Of a stretch of DNA of 64,000 nucleotides, positions 26,894-37,342 are shown piece after piece. The notes under the pieces are model-generated. The model did not search any database. It was not told the origin of the DNA and saw only the letters and a program-made list of their open reading frames with translations. The DNA lies in assembly GCF_024213555.1 (NCBI RefSeq), contig NZ_JANAVO010000001.1, positions 1,612,001 through 1,676,000 of the forward strand. The letters run 5' to 3'. The stretch's first letter is position 1. Each line of letters begins with the position of its first letter. Origin of the DNA: Allokutzneria sp. A3M-2-11 16. GTDB lineage: Bacteria > Actinomycetota > Actinomycetes > Mycobacteriales > Pseudonocardiaceae. Position numbers and translations under genes: made by a program.

Positions 26894-29155
26894 TCAGGCT
26901 TTGTCCTGCTCGGGGAGCGGAGTGCCGGTGGGCTCTTCATCGGTCGGGGTGTCCTGCTCGGCGGGCTGACCGCGGCGGACGGACTCCAGCAGCATCTGGG
27001 CGACGTCGACGATCTGGACGCTTTCCTCGGCCTTGCCCTCGTTCTGCCGTTGGGTGAGGCCGTCGGTCAGCATCACGCGGCAGAACGGGCAGCCGGTCGC
27101 GATCTTGGTCGGCGCGGTGCCCAGCGCCTCGTCGACGCGGTCGACGTTGATGCGCTTGCCGATCCGCTCCTCCATCCACATCCGCGCGCCACCCGCGCCG
27201 CAGCACATGGAGCGGTCGCCGTGGCGGGGCATCTCGCGCAGCGTGGCACCGGTGGAGCCGATGAGGTCGCGCGGCGGCGAGTAGACCTTGTTGTGCCGCC
27301 CCAGGTAACACGGGTCGTGGTAGGTGACGTCCTCGGCGACCGGGGCGACGGGCACCAGGCGGCGCTCGCGGACGAGCTTGTTCAGCAGCTGCGTGTGGTG
27401 CACGACCTCGAACTGCCCGCCGAGCTGCGGGTACTCGTTGGCCAGCGTGTTGAAGCAGTGGGCACAGGTCACGACGACCTTGCGCTGCTTGGCTTCGCGG
27501 CCCTCGAAGACGGTGTTGAGCACCTCGACGTTCTGCTGCGCGAGCATCTGGAACAGGAACTCGTTGCCCGCGCGGCGGGCCGGGTCACCGGTGCAGGTCT
27601 CCTCCGAGCCGAGCACCACGTACTTGACGTCGGCCATGTGCAGCAGCTCGGCGACGGCCTGGGTGGTCTTCTTCGCGCGGTCCTCGAAAGCACCCGCGCA
27701 GCCGACCCAGAACAGGTACTCGGTCTCGGCGGCCAGTTCGCCGTCGAAGACGGGGACCTCGAAGTCCAGCGCCTCGGTCCAGGCGAGCCGGTCCTTGGCG
27801 TTCTGGCCCCAGGGGTTGCCCTTGTTCTCCAGGTTCTTGAACATCCCGCCCAGCTCGCTCGGGAAGTTCGACTCGATCAGCACCTGGTAGCGGCGCATGT
27901 CGACGATGTGGTCGACGTGCTCGATGTCCACCGGGCACTGCTCGACGCACGCGCCGCAGCTGGTGCAGGACCACAACACCTCGGGGTCGATGACGCCCAG
28001 CTCGTCCGGCCCACCGATCAGCGGGCGCTCGGACTCGGCGAGCGCGAGCACGTTGATGTTGGCGAGGCGGGCCTCCGCGTCGTCACCGGTGATGCCGACC
28101 TCGTCGCCGCCCATGTCCTTGCGCCCGCCTGCGAGCAGGTACGGGGCCTTGGCGTAGGCGTGCTCGCGGAGGCTGGTGATCAGCAGCTTCGGCGACAGCG
28201 GCTTGCCGGTGTTCCACGCGGGGCACTGGGACTGGCACCGGCCGCACTCCGTGCAGGTGGTGAAGTCGAGCCAGCCCTTCCAGCCGAAGTCCTCGATCTT
28301 GCCGGCGCCGAAGACGTCCTTCTCCGGGTCGGCCTCCTCGAAGTCCAGCGGCTTGCCGCCGCTCATCATCGGCTTCAGGGCGCCGAGCGCGACGCCGCCG
28401 TCGTCCTCGCGCTTGAAGTAGATGTTGAAGAACGCCGTGAACCGGTGCCAGGCAACGCCCATCGTCATGTTGCGCGCGATGACGATCGCCCAGGTGCCGG
28501 AGATGAAGACCTTCAGCGCGGCCACGATCGACACGGCGACCAGGCTCGCGGGCAGCAGCGCGCCGAGGCCGTGCGAGATCGGCGCCGCCCACACCGGGTA
28601 CGGCAGCAGGCCGTTGGCGGACTTGAAGGCGCGGATGCCGAAGATGCACAGGCCGACGCCGAGGATGACCGCCTCGACGAAGTACGCCTGGCCGAAGTTG
28701 GAGCCGGAGAAGCGGGACTGGCGGTCGGCCCGGCGCGGGTGGTTGCGCTGCCGGATCGCGATCAGCACCAGGATGCCGACGACCGTGGTCAGACCGATCA
28801 GCTCGACGAACATGCCCCAGACGGTCCAGTGCCCGATGATCGGCAGCTCGAAGGTGGGGTCGAAGACCTCGCCGTGCGCCTCGACCAGCGTCAGCACCAG
28901 CGAGCCGAAGCCCACCATGACGAACCAGTGCGCCGCGCCGACCGTGCCCCACTTGAGCATCCTCGTGTGGCCGAGGACCTCCTTGAGCATGTTCTTCAGC
29001 CGCGGCACCACGGGGCCGTTGCGCGTCGGGTCGGGTTGGCCGAGCCGGATCGTGCGCACCATGCGGATGACGGTCTGCGTCAGCATCGTGACCCAGACCA
29101 ACGTCATCGCGACGCAGATCAGGCCCAACACGATGTGCAAGGCGCCCATGCCCAC
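26894..29155 (-). CDS. Membrane iron-sulfur oxidoreductase, EtfD-like
   Basis: A 753-residue fusion of a heme-binding-type membrane domain (about six helices, residues 1-250), two 4Fe-4S motifs ('CTECGRCQSQCP' near 298 and 'CTSCGACVEQCP' near 393) and two CCG-type cysteine domains ('DPCYLGRHN', 'SMCCGAGGARMW' near 647). This is the architecture of mycobacterial EtfD (Rv0338c), proposed to pass electrons from the electron-transfer flavoprotein in beta-oxidation to the quinone pool. The Pro/Glu-rich tail is poorly conserved. The gene is monocistronic, and an acyl-CoA dehydrogenase gene elsewhere in the window fits a fatty-acid role. Confidence 0.88.
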   Translation of the reverse strand: MGMGALHIVLGLICVAMTLVWVTMLTQTVIRMVRTIRLGQPDPTRNGPVVPRLKNMLKEVLGHTRMLKWGTVGAAHWFVMVGFGSLVLTLVEAHGEVFDPTFELPIIGHWTVWGMFVELIGLTTVVGILVLIAIRQRNHPRRADRQSRFSGSNFGQAYFVEAVILGVGLCIFGIRAFKSANGLLPYPVWAAPISHGLGALLPASLVAVSIVAALKVFISGTWAIVIARNMTMGVAWHRFTAFFNIYFKREDDGGVALGALKPMMSGGKPLDFEEADPEKDVFGAGKIEDFGWKGWLDFTTCTECGRCQSQCPAWNTGKPLSPKLLITSLREHAYAKAPYLLAGGRKDMGGDEVGITGDDAEARLANINVLALAESERPLIGGPDELGVIDPEVLWSCTSCGACVEQCPVDIEHVDHIVDMRRYQVLIESNFPSELGGMFKNLENKGNPWGQNAKDRLAWTEALDFEVPVFDGELAAETEYLFWVGCAGAFEDRAKKTTQAVAELLHMADVKYVVLGSEETCTGDPARRAGNEFLFQMLAQQNVEVLNTVFEGREAKQRKVVVTCAHCFNTLANEYPQLGGQFEVVHHTQLLNKLVRERRLVPVAPVAEDVTYHDPCYLGRHNKVYSPPRDLIGSTGATLREMPRHGDRSMCCGAGGARMWMEERIGKRINVDRVDEALGTAPTKIATGCPFCRVMLTDGLTQRQNEGKAEESVQIVDVAQMLLESVRRGQPAEQDTPTDEEPTGTPLPEQDKA

Positions 29156-29325
29156 GGCCTTCCTGTCCGGTTTTCTACCGTGCCGGGAGACTACGCCATA
29201 TTACTGACCAGTAACCACTGGGAAGTGGCGGCCGTCGCACCCCAGCGGCGGAGATCAGCTCGCATCCTCGCAAACGCGCCGGGAGCCCACCCACTGAGCG
29301 CGCCCTAACCGCGGCGCGAAAAGCA

Positions 29326-29366
29326 GAACGCCGGTGAGTGGCGCCCTGTGCCACTCACCGGCGTTC
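29326..29366 (-). terminator. Terminator of the large secreted protease gene
   Basis: A perfect 17-bp stem (29326-29342 with 29350-29366) and a 7-base loop; on the minus strand it is followed by TGCTTTTCG. Confidence 0.85.
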
Positions 29367-29387
29367 GGTCATCGACCGATCAGGCGG

Positions 29388-31550
29388 TCACGCCTTGCGG
29401 CGGCGGAACTTCACCATCAGCGCGCCACCGGCGACGAGGGCGACGAGGCCGCCGACGATCAGCTGCCACACGAAGTCGACACCCGTGTCGGCCAGGCCGC
29501 CACCACCCGGCTTGTTGTTGCCGGGCTGCGGACCGGGAGCCGCGCCCTTGACGATGTAGCGGACGCTGGTGACGTCGGAGTCGACCTTCTCCACGGTCTG
29601 CCGGGCGCCGATCACGCGCTCGCCCACCGCGAGGTCCGCGGTCAGCGGCAGCGACCACTTGCCGTCTGCGGCGACCGTGGCCTCGCCGACCTTCTTGTCG
29701 TCGACGGTCACGGTGACCAGTGCCTTGGCGATACCGGTACCGGCGACCACGGGCTTGGCGTTGTCGCTGGTGGCGCCGGTCTTCGGCTCGGTGATCTGCG
29801 GGGCGACCGGGACGACGGTGAACTTCGAGGTCGTCTCCTTGGAGGAGGTGCCCTTCAGGGTCTGCTTCACCTTGACCTCGTGCGCGCCGAGGGCCAGCTC
29901 GGAGCCGACCTTCAGCGTCCACTCGGACTTGTCGGTGCCGGTGGCCTCACCGAGGTCCTTGCCGTCGAGCTGCACGCTGACCTTGGCGCCGGGCTTGGCC
30001 GCGCCGCTCAGGGTCGGCTTCGTCTCGGTGATCCTGGCGTCGGCGGCCGGGGTCTTGACGGTGGCCGGGCGCAGGTTCGGCTCGTCCGGGTCGAGGTGCG
30101 CGGCGATGCCGTCGCCGTTGGCGTCCTTGGTCTGCGTCGGGTTGGCCGACAGCTCCTCGACGTCCTTCACGCCGTCGCCGTCCGCGTCACCGGTGGTGGT
30201 GAGCACGGTCAGCTTGTTGCCGCTGAACTCCGGCAGCGTGAGGATGTCGGTGGCCAGGCTCTCGCCGAGGTTCTGGTAGGTCAGGTTGCCGTTGTTGTCC
30301 GGCACCTTGATGCACTTGCCGTCCTCGAAGTAGGCACCGGTGCTCCAGCCGAGCGCGGCACCGCCCGCGACGATCGCGCCGCCGCTGTCGCCACCGGCGA
30401 CGCAGGCGCCGTGGAACTCGAAGCCGAGCTGGGCCTTGCCCTTCTCGGTGCCGTCGCCGATGTACCAGAGCGAGCGCTCGTTGACGACCTTCCCGCAGGT
30501 CCAGCCGGTGGTGCGGCCCGACTTGCACACGTTCATGCCGACGATCGCCTGGCTGACCGAGTCGACCTTGACGTTGCCGCCCGCGTTGCCCCAGGTGTAG
30601 ACCTCCGGCACCGCGCGCACGGCCGGGTTGGTGACCCGGATGGTGGCGTAGTCGTTGCCCTTGCGCTCGTCGATCTGGCCGTTGCCGTTGTCGGCGTTGT
30701 CCCAGACGGTGGTGGCGAAGGCGCCGATCTTGTCACCGAGGTTGGACTGGTTGCCCTGCTTGACCTCGACGAAGACCTCCTTGAGCGCCGGGGTGTGCAT
30801 CAGCGCGCAGTGGCCCGCGGTCAGCGGGGTGAGCTTGCCGTTCTGGTCAACGGCGTTGAAGCCGATGGAGCACAGGCCGTAGCTGGGGCTGGCGCCACCG
30901 CTGGAGCCGATGTAGCCGCTGCCGTTGAGCAGGTTGGCCGGGGCCTTCGGCTGGAGCTTGCCGTACTTCACGTCCTGGGAGACCTGCGGCTTGGGCATCT
31001 TGGCCTGGACGCGGCGGCCGTCCTCGGAGTCGGCCAGCACGATGTTGAGCTTGCCGCCCTTGACGTCGATGCTCGCGGAGAAGACCAGCTTGCGCTCGGC
31101 CTCGGGCAGCGACCTGACCCAGGTGGACAGCGCGTTGAGCGCGTCCTTCAGCCTGGCCTCGGTGGTCGGGCGCACGTGCGCCTCGGCACCGGCGGCGCGG
31201 GCCTTCTTCGCGGCGGCCTCGGAGGTCACGGCGACGTGGGCCTTCTTGGTGGCCGGGTCGAACCAGACGCCGCCGAACTCACGGCCGAGCTCCTTGCGCA
31301 GCGCGGTGCCCGTTGCGGCCGCCTTCTGCGCGGACTTGGCGTCGTTGACGTAGGTCGCGGCGTCGGTCTTCAGGTCGCGCTGGATGGCTTCCTTCAGGCC
31401 GGGCGGGAGCTGGCGGACGGTCGCCTCGGTCGAGGCCGCGTCCGGCTCGGCGGCCGGGGCCACGCCGGCGCTGAACGCGACCGACAGGGCGACCAGACCG
31501 GTCACCGCCGCAGCGGCGACCAAGCCCCTGCGGAGTCTTCCCTCGGACAA
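29388..31550 (-). CDS. Cell-wall-anchored S1 serine protease with LADTG sorting signal
   Basis: A 720-residue exported protein: signal peptide (residues 1-34), alpha-lytic-type propeptide (about 35-200), and a chymotrypsin-fold protease. The triad is His in 'TAGHC' (about 243), Asp in 'GNDYATI' (about 298) and Ser in 'VAGGDSGGAIV' (about 388). Then come a calcium-binding 'DADGDGVKDVEEL' segment and two bacterial Ig-like domains (about 500-670). The C-terminus has a Gly/Pro linker, 'LADTG' (about 686), a hydrophobic helix and 'KFRRRKA', the pattern of an actinobacterial sortase E substrate. No sortase gene is in the window. Confidence 0.87.
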   Translation of the reverse strand: MSEGRLRRGLVAAAAVTGLVALSVAFSAGVAPAAEPDAASTEATVRQLPPGLKEAIQRDLKTDAATYVNDAKSAQKAAATGTALRKELGREFGGVWFDPATKKAHVAVTSEAAAKKARAAGAEAHVRPTTEARLKDALNALSTWVRSLPEAERKLVFSASIDVKGGKLNIVLADSEDGRRVQAKMPKPQVSQDVKYGKLQPKAPANLLNGSGYIGSSGGASPSYGLCSIGFNAVDQNGKLTPLTAGHCALMHTPALKEVFVEVKQGNQSNLGDKIGAFATTVWDNADNGNGQIDERKGNDYATIRVTNPAVRAVPEVYTWGNAGGNVKVDSVSQAIVGMNVCKSGRTTGWTCGKVVNERSLWYIGDGTEKGKAQLGFEFHGACVAGGDSGGAIVAGGAALGWSTGAYFEDGKCIKVPDNNGNLTYQNLGESLATDILTLPEFSGNKLTVLTTTGDADGDGVKDVEELSANPTQTKDANGDGIAAHLDPDEPNLRPATVKTPAADARITETKPTLSGAAKPGAKVSVQLDGKDLGEATGTDKSEWTLKVGSELALGAHEVKVKQTLKGTSSKETTSKFTVVPVAPQITEPKTGATSDNAKPVVAGTGIAKALVTVTVDDKKVGEATVAADGKWSLPLTADLAVGERVIGARQTVEKVDSDVTSVRYIVKGAAPGPQPGNNKPGGGGLADTGVDFVWQLIVGGLVALVAGGALMVKFRRRKA

Positions 31551-31808
31551 TTGATCTCCCCAGTTCAGTTACCTCGTACGGGTGACGGGCGGGACCATAG
31601 GCATACGAGGAGCTACTTCGTATCCACTTCGTGAAAGAAGGCGCGAACTTCGTTATCCGGATTTCACCTGGTGAGCCCGCTACTACTCCGTTCGGCGGCA
31701 TACCTCCGTCGTCATTCGGACGGGTGAGCATGATCAACAGACTGTGACCGCCGTCGCTTTCCGGCCGGGAACCCCGCCGGGCGCCCGGCCGTTGAGCGAG
31801 TCAGAAAG

Positions 31809-31829
31809 CTTGAGCGCGGATCACTCAAC
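31809..31829. promoter_or_regulatory. HAIR element 1 (HspR operator) of dnaK
   Basis: CTTGAGC-N7-ACTCAAC matches the HspR-associated inverted repeat CTTGAGT-N7-ACTCAAG at 12 of 14 positions, 109 bp before dnaK. Confidence 0.85.
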
Positions 31830-31863
31830 TTCGGTTTGACGCCGGACCAGGGGAGACTCCAGA

Positions 31864-31884
31864 CTTGAGCCAGGCGCGCTCAAG
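31864..31884. promoter_or_regulatory. HAIR element 2 (HspR operator) of dnaK
   Basis: CTTGAGC-N7-GCTCAAG has perfectly complementary arms and lies at or just after the presumed transcription start. Confidence 0.85.
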
Positions 31885-31937
31885 GCTCCTCGCCGGGCGC
31901 GCGACCCACCGATCACCGATTCACGGAGGAAACTGCA

Positions 31938-33778
<1,841 letters not shown>

Positions 33779-33782
<4 letters not shown>

Positions 33783-34468
33783 CGGTGGAGCACTCGGAGC
33801 ACCAGGAGGGCGAGCCCCGCGTGGTGGTCCGCGACCGGCGCCGCGTCGACCCGGAGACCGGCGAGGTCCGCCCGCCCGCTCCGGCAGGCGAGGAGCCGGG
33901 CGCGGGTCCGGTGGCCCAGGAGGGCGGCAGGCACGCCGCCACCGAGTCCACTGAGACCGCCGAGCCCACCGCCGAGGACCGGGCCGCCGAGGAGACCGCG
34001 GCGCTGCGGGCCGAACTGGCCGAGCGCACCGCGGACCTGCAGCGGCTGAGCGCGGAGTACGCCAACTACCGCAAGCGCGTCGAGCGCGACCGGGAGGCGG
34101 TGATCGCGGGCGCCAAGGCGCAGGTGGTCACCGACCTGCTCGGCGTGCTCGACGACCTGGAGCGGGCCGAGGCGCACGGCGACCTCACCGGCGCGTTCAA
34201 GGCGGTGGCCGACAAGCTCGGCGCGGCCCTGACCAAGGCCGGGCTGGAGCCCTTCGGCACCGAGAACGAGCCGTTCGACCCGTCGGTGCACGAGGCGGTG
34301 CAGCACAGCACGTCCCCCGAGGTCTCCGGACCGACGGTGACCCTGGTGATGCGCCGCGGCTACCGCTTCGGCGACCGGGTCGTGCGCCCGGCGCTGGTCG
34401 GCGTGACCGACCACGAGCCAGCCGCCCAGGTCGTCGAGCCGGACTCCGGCGACCGTGGCGAAGGCTGA
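33779..34468 (+). CDS. grpE: Nucleotide exchange factor GrpE
   Basis: A 229-residue GrpE, which releases ADP from DnaK. The N-terminal 75 residues are acidic and probably disordered. The long helix ('[32 protein letters not shown]') is followed by the four-helix region and a C-terminal beta wing ('[40 protein letters not shown]'). The GTG start overlaps the dnaK stop by four bases. A GGGGAGGGGA ribosome binding site for dnaJ follows the stop. Confidence 0.96.
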
Positions 34469-34495
34469 TCGAGGACCGAGGGGAGGGGACGCCCG

Positions 34496-35683
34496 ATGAG
34501 TGCGCGGGACTGGATCGAGAAGGACTTCTACGGCGAGTTGGGCGTTTCCTCCTCGGCCTCGGCCGACGAGATCAAGAAGTCGTACCGGAAGCTGGCGCGG
34601 GAACTGCACCCCGACGCCAACCCGGGTGACGCGGCGGCCGAGTCCCGGTTCAAGGCCGTCTCCGAGGCGTACGCGGTGCTCTCCGACCCGGAGAAGCGCA
34701 GGCAGTACGACGAGGCCCGCAGCCTCTTCGGCGGCGGGCGCGGCGGCTTCGACGGTTTCAGCGGCGGCAACACCGGCTTCGACTTCGGCAACATCTTCGG
34801 CGGTGGTGGCGGAGGCGGCGGCCAGGGCGCGGGCGGAGGCGGTTTCAGCGACCTCTTCGGCGGCCTGTTCGGCAAGCGCGGCGGTGCGTCGGGAACGGCG
34901 AACCGGGCGCGGCGCGGTTCGGACGTCGAGACCGAGGTGCGGATCGACTTCGTGGACGCGGTCAAGGGCGCGACGGTGCTGCTGCGCCTGTCCAGCCCGA
35001 CCACGTGCGGCACCTGCGGCGGCGACGGCGCGGCCCCCGGCACCTCGCCGAGGGTCTGCCCGAGCTGCTCGGGATCCGGCCTGGTCACCCGCAACCAGGG
35101 CGCGTTCGCCTTCAGCGAGCCGTGCCGGGACTGCCGGGGCAACGGCAAGATCATCGACACCCCGTGCGGCGAGTGCGGTGGCGAAGGGATCAGCACGCGG
35201 ACCCGCGCGCTGAACATCCGCATCCCCGCCGGGGTCGAGGACGGCCAGCAGATCCGGCTGGCCGGACAGGGCGAGCCCGGCCGCAACGGGGCCGCCGCCG
35301 GTGATCTCTACGTGCGGGTGCACGTCAGCCCGCACGAGCTGTTCGGCCGTTCCGGCAATGATCTGACGCTGAGCGTGCCGGTGACCTTCCCCGAGATGGC
35401 CCTGGGGACCACACTGACCATTCCGACCCTGGACTCCTCCGTGACCGTGCGCGTGCCCCCGGGCACCGCGAGCGGCCGCGTGCTGCGCGTCCGGGGGCGG
35501 GGTGTGGTCCGCAAGGACGGGCAGGCCGGTGACCTGCTGATCACCCTGCAGGTGCACGTGCCGTCCACTGTGGACGATACGGCCCGCGCGGCGCTGGAGG
35601 CCTACGCCGAGGCGACCGCGGGCGCCGACCCGAGGGCCGGCCTGAACGCGTTGCTGCAGAAGAAGGACCCAGGGGAGGCGTGA
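34496..35683 (+). CDS. dnaJ: Chaperone DnaJ (DnaJ1 type)
   Basis: A 395-residue type I Hsp40. The J domain with 'HPD' is at residues 10-75. A Gly/Phe-rich linker ('GGGRGGFDGFSGGN' onward) follows. Four CxxCxGxG zinc repeats lie at about residues 170-235 ('CGTCGGDG', 'CPSCSGSG', 'CRDCRGNG', 'CGECGGEG'), then the C-terminal substrate domains. It is third in the hspR-controlled operon. The gene carries one perfect 13-bp palindrome (35563-35575). Its stop overlaps the start of hspR by one base. Confidence 0.97.
   Translation: MSARDWIEKDFYGELGVSSSASADEIKKSYRKLARELHPDANPGDAAAESRFKAVSEAYAVLSDPEKRRQYDEARSLFGGGRGGFDGFSGGNTGFDFGNIFGGGGGGGGQGAGGGGFSDLFGGLFGKRGGASGTANRARRGSDVETEVRIDFVDAVKGATVLLRLSSPTTCGTCGGDGAAPGTSPRVCPSCSGSGLVTRNQGAFAFSEPCRDCRGNGKIIDTPCGECGGEGISTRTRALNIRIPAGVEDGQQIRLAGQGEPGRNGAAAGDLYVRVHVSPHELFGRSGNDLTLSVPVTFPEMALGTTLTIPTLDSSVTVRVPPGTASGRVLRVRGRGVVRKDGQAGDLLITLQVHVPSTVDDTARAALEAYAEATAGADPRAGLNALLQKKDPGEA
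35563..35575. repeat. 13-bp palindrome GTCCAC-T-GTGGAC (copy 3)
   Basis: A perfect copy inside dnaJ near the 3' end, encoding Ser-Thr-Val-Asp on the plus strand. Confidence 0.7.
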
Positions 35684-36156
35684 TGAACCCCGACCCCAGC
35701 TGGCAGGGCGTCCCGGCGGCGCCCGGCACCGATGAGGACACCCCGGTGTTCGTCATCTCGGTGGCGGCCCAGCTCGCCGGGCTGCACGCGCAGACGCTGC
35801 GCACCTACGACCGGCTGGGGTTGGTCTCCCCCGGCCGGTCGCCGGGCGGCGGGCGGCGCTACTCGGCCCGCGACATCACGCTGCTGCGCCAGGTGCAGCG
35901 GCTCTCGCAGGAGGAGGGCATCAGCCTCTCCGCGATCAAGCGCATCATCGACCTGGAACAGCACGTGGACGCCCTGAGCGCCAAGGTCTCCGAGCTCACC
36001 GAGCGCCTCGTCGACGCCCACGAGCAGCTGGCCGCGGCCCACGCCGCCGCCGAGAGCGCCGCAGCCGCGGTGCACGCCTCCTACCGCCACGACCTCGTGC
36101 CGGTGAAGCCGCAGTCCACCGCCCTGGTCATCTGGCGACCCCGCCCCCGCCGCTGA
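35683..36156 (+). CDS. hspR: Heat-shock repressor HspR (MerR family)
   Basis: A 157-residue MerR-family regulator: winged helix 'VFVISVAAQLAGLHAQTLRTYDRLGLVSPGRSPGGGRRYSARDI' at residues 15-60, and a coiled coil at 85-130. HspR represses the dnaK operon and clpB through HAIR repeats and uses DnaK as co-repressor in Streptomyces and mycobacteria. I use the ATG at 35683 (TGATG with the dnaJ stop; GGAGG four bases upstream) rather than the GTG three bases earlier. HAIR-like sites lie before dnaK and clpB in this window. Confidence 0.95.
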   Translation: MNPDPSWQGVPAAPGTDEDTPVFVISVAAQLAGLHAQTLRTYDRLGLVSPGRSPGGGRRYSARDITLLRQVQRLSQEEGISLSAIKRIIDLEQHVDALSAKVSELTERLVDAHEQLAAAHAAAESAAAAVHASYRHDLVPVKPQSTALVIWRPRPRR

Positions 36157-36188
36157 CCGGCACATGCCCAATCCCGGCGGGGCATAGT

Positions 36189-36226
36189 TTGCGGACCCCG
36201 CAAAGCCGCCTTTGCGCACCCCGCAA
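36189..36226. promoter_or_regulatory. Tandem palindromic operator pair
   Basis: TTGCGG-ACC-CCGCAA (36189-36203) and TTGCGC-ACC-CCGCAA (36212-36226) are two copies of one 15-bp palindrome with centres 23 bp apart, directly upstream of the leaderless gene at 36245. Confidence 0.55.
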
Positions 36227-36232
36227 CATTGT

Positions 36233-36238
36233 TACCGT
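36233..36238 (+). promoter_or_regulatory. -10 element TACCGT
   Basis: TACCGT ends six bases before the ATG at 36245; no ribosome binding site is visible. Confidence 0.5.
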
Positions 36239-36244
36239 CGATCC

Positions 36245-36652
36245 ATGACCGAGGGCGGGGGGATTTCCGGCGATCCGCGCTGGCGTGGTGAGTGGACCGC
36301 GATCCCCACCCGCGAGGAAGCGACCCGCCCCGGCACGCTGCGCATCGACCGCGACAAGATCCCCCAGGCCATCGCCCTCTTCCGCAGTATTCGGAACCGC
36401 ATGGACGACCTGGCCGAGGAAGCCAAGACGGCGTTGATCGTGGAGCCGATGGCCGCTGATCGGGTCAGCGCCTACGCCGCGGAGATGCTGACGGCGAAGG
36501 GGTTGACCGAGCCGGAGTGCGCTTACAACGCCATCGCGGCGTTCCGTGATCAACTTCAGGGCATGATCGACCGGCTCGAAGAGACCCAGCGCATGATGGC
36601 CACCATGGAGCACACCAATGTCGAGGGATTCCGCCGGGGCCAGGGTGGCTGA
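36245..36652 (+). CDS. Conserved hypothetical protein next to a DUF3558 lipoprotein
   Basis: A 135-residue soluble helical protein ('IPQAIALFRSIRNRMDDLAEEAKTAL', 'AAFRDQLQGMIDRLEETQRMMATME'). It has the size and helical hairpin pattern of WXG100/ESX-like or PE-domain proteins found beside DUF3558 genes in Pseudonocardiales, but no WxG motif is present. No function can be assigned. It overlaps the lipoprotein gene by 35 bases, so the two are an operon. Tandem 15-bp palindromes in front suggest a dedicated regulator. Confidence 0.7.
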   Translation: MTEGGGISGDPRWRGEWTAIPTREEATRPGTLRIDRDKIPQAIALFRSIRNRMDDLAEEAKTALIVEPMAADRVSAYAAEMLTAKGLTEPECAYNAIAAFRDQLQGMIDRLEETQRMMATMEHTNVEGFRRGQGG

Positions 36653-37238
36653 TCGCACGGCACGCCGCCGTCTCACGGCACTCGGGGTCGGCCTGCTCGC
36701 ATTGCCCCTCGTCAGCTGCGTCAACGTCGTCGGGAGCGACACCCCCGCCACCACGACACCCACCACACCAGCGGTCCAGCGGCCACGCGTCCTCTCCATG
36801 GCCGACGTCGATCCCTGCACCCTGCTGACACCCGAACAGCAGCGCACCTTCGGCATCGACCAACCATCCCGACCCGATGACAGCGTCGTTCTCAACGCGA
36901 AGTCGTGCCGGTTCCCCAACGAAGCCCTCTCCACCAGCGTCAGCTTCATCCCCATTCCGCACACGGGCATCGACCGATTCGCGGCCGGAGAGGTCAGAGG
37001 CGAAGTCCGGGACCTCAGCATCGGCGGGTTCCCCGCCAAAGAGAACTTCGTGCCCGTCAAGCCCAACCTTCCCCCCTGGTGCGATGTCGTTGTCGACGTC
37101 GCACCTGGGCAGGCGCTCAATGCCCGCTACTCCAAGAACGGGACGACCAAGCCGCCGTTCCTCACCAGGGATGAACTCTGCAAGCGGGCGGCGGAGGCGG
37201 CGGAGGCGGCCATCGCGACGCTCATGAACAAGGGCTGA
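36618..37238 (+). CDS. DUF3558-family lipoprotein
   Basis: A 206-residue exported lipoprotein. The signal peptide ends in the lipobox 'LPLVSC' (Cys about residue 34), followed by a Thr/Pro-rich linker. The DUF3558 pattern is visible: 'VDPCTLLTPEQQRTFGI', a second Cys in 'KSCRFPN', and 'PWCDVVVDVAPGQAL' with 'DELCKRAAEAAEAAI', giving two likely disulfides. GGAG lies seven bases before the ATG; a GTG at 36645 is an alternative. The family is widespread in Pseudonocardiales and mycobacteria with no known function. Confidence 0.85.
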   Translation: MSRDSAGARVADRTARRRLTALGVGLLALPLVSCVNVVGSDTPATTTPTTPAVQRPRVLSMADVDPCTLLTPEQQRTFGIDQPSRPDDSVVLNAKSCRFPNEALSTSVSFIPIPHTGIDRFAAGEVRGEVRDLSIGGFPAKENFVPVKPNLPPWCDVVVDVAPGQALNARYSKNGTTKPPFLTRDELCKRAAEAAEAAIATLMNKG

Positions 37239-37342
37239 CCACTGGGCCAAATGGGGCAAATGGACTAGGGCGATGCGACATTCGGCCCAGTGGAATGCGA
37301 AAGTGTGCCTCCCCGACACGCTCTCCTTCCCCGAGGAGCCCC

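Larger units (their letters stand above)
31551..31937. promoter_or_regulatory. 387-bp protease/dnaK intergenic region
   Basis: This divergent spacer has no coding potential that I can support. Its left part is AT-richer and should hold the protease promoter. Its right part holds two HspR-type inverted repeats (31809-31829, 31864-31884), an extra half-site GTTGAGC at 31791-31797, a TTGACG (31836-31841) with CAGACT 18 bases later as a possible dnaK promoter, and GGAGG seven bases before the dnaK ATG. Confidence 0.6.
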
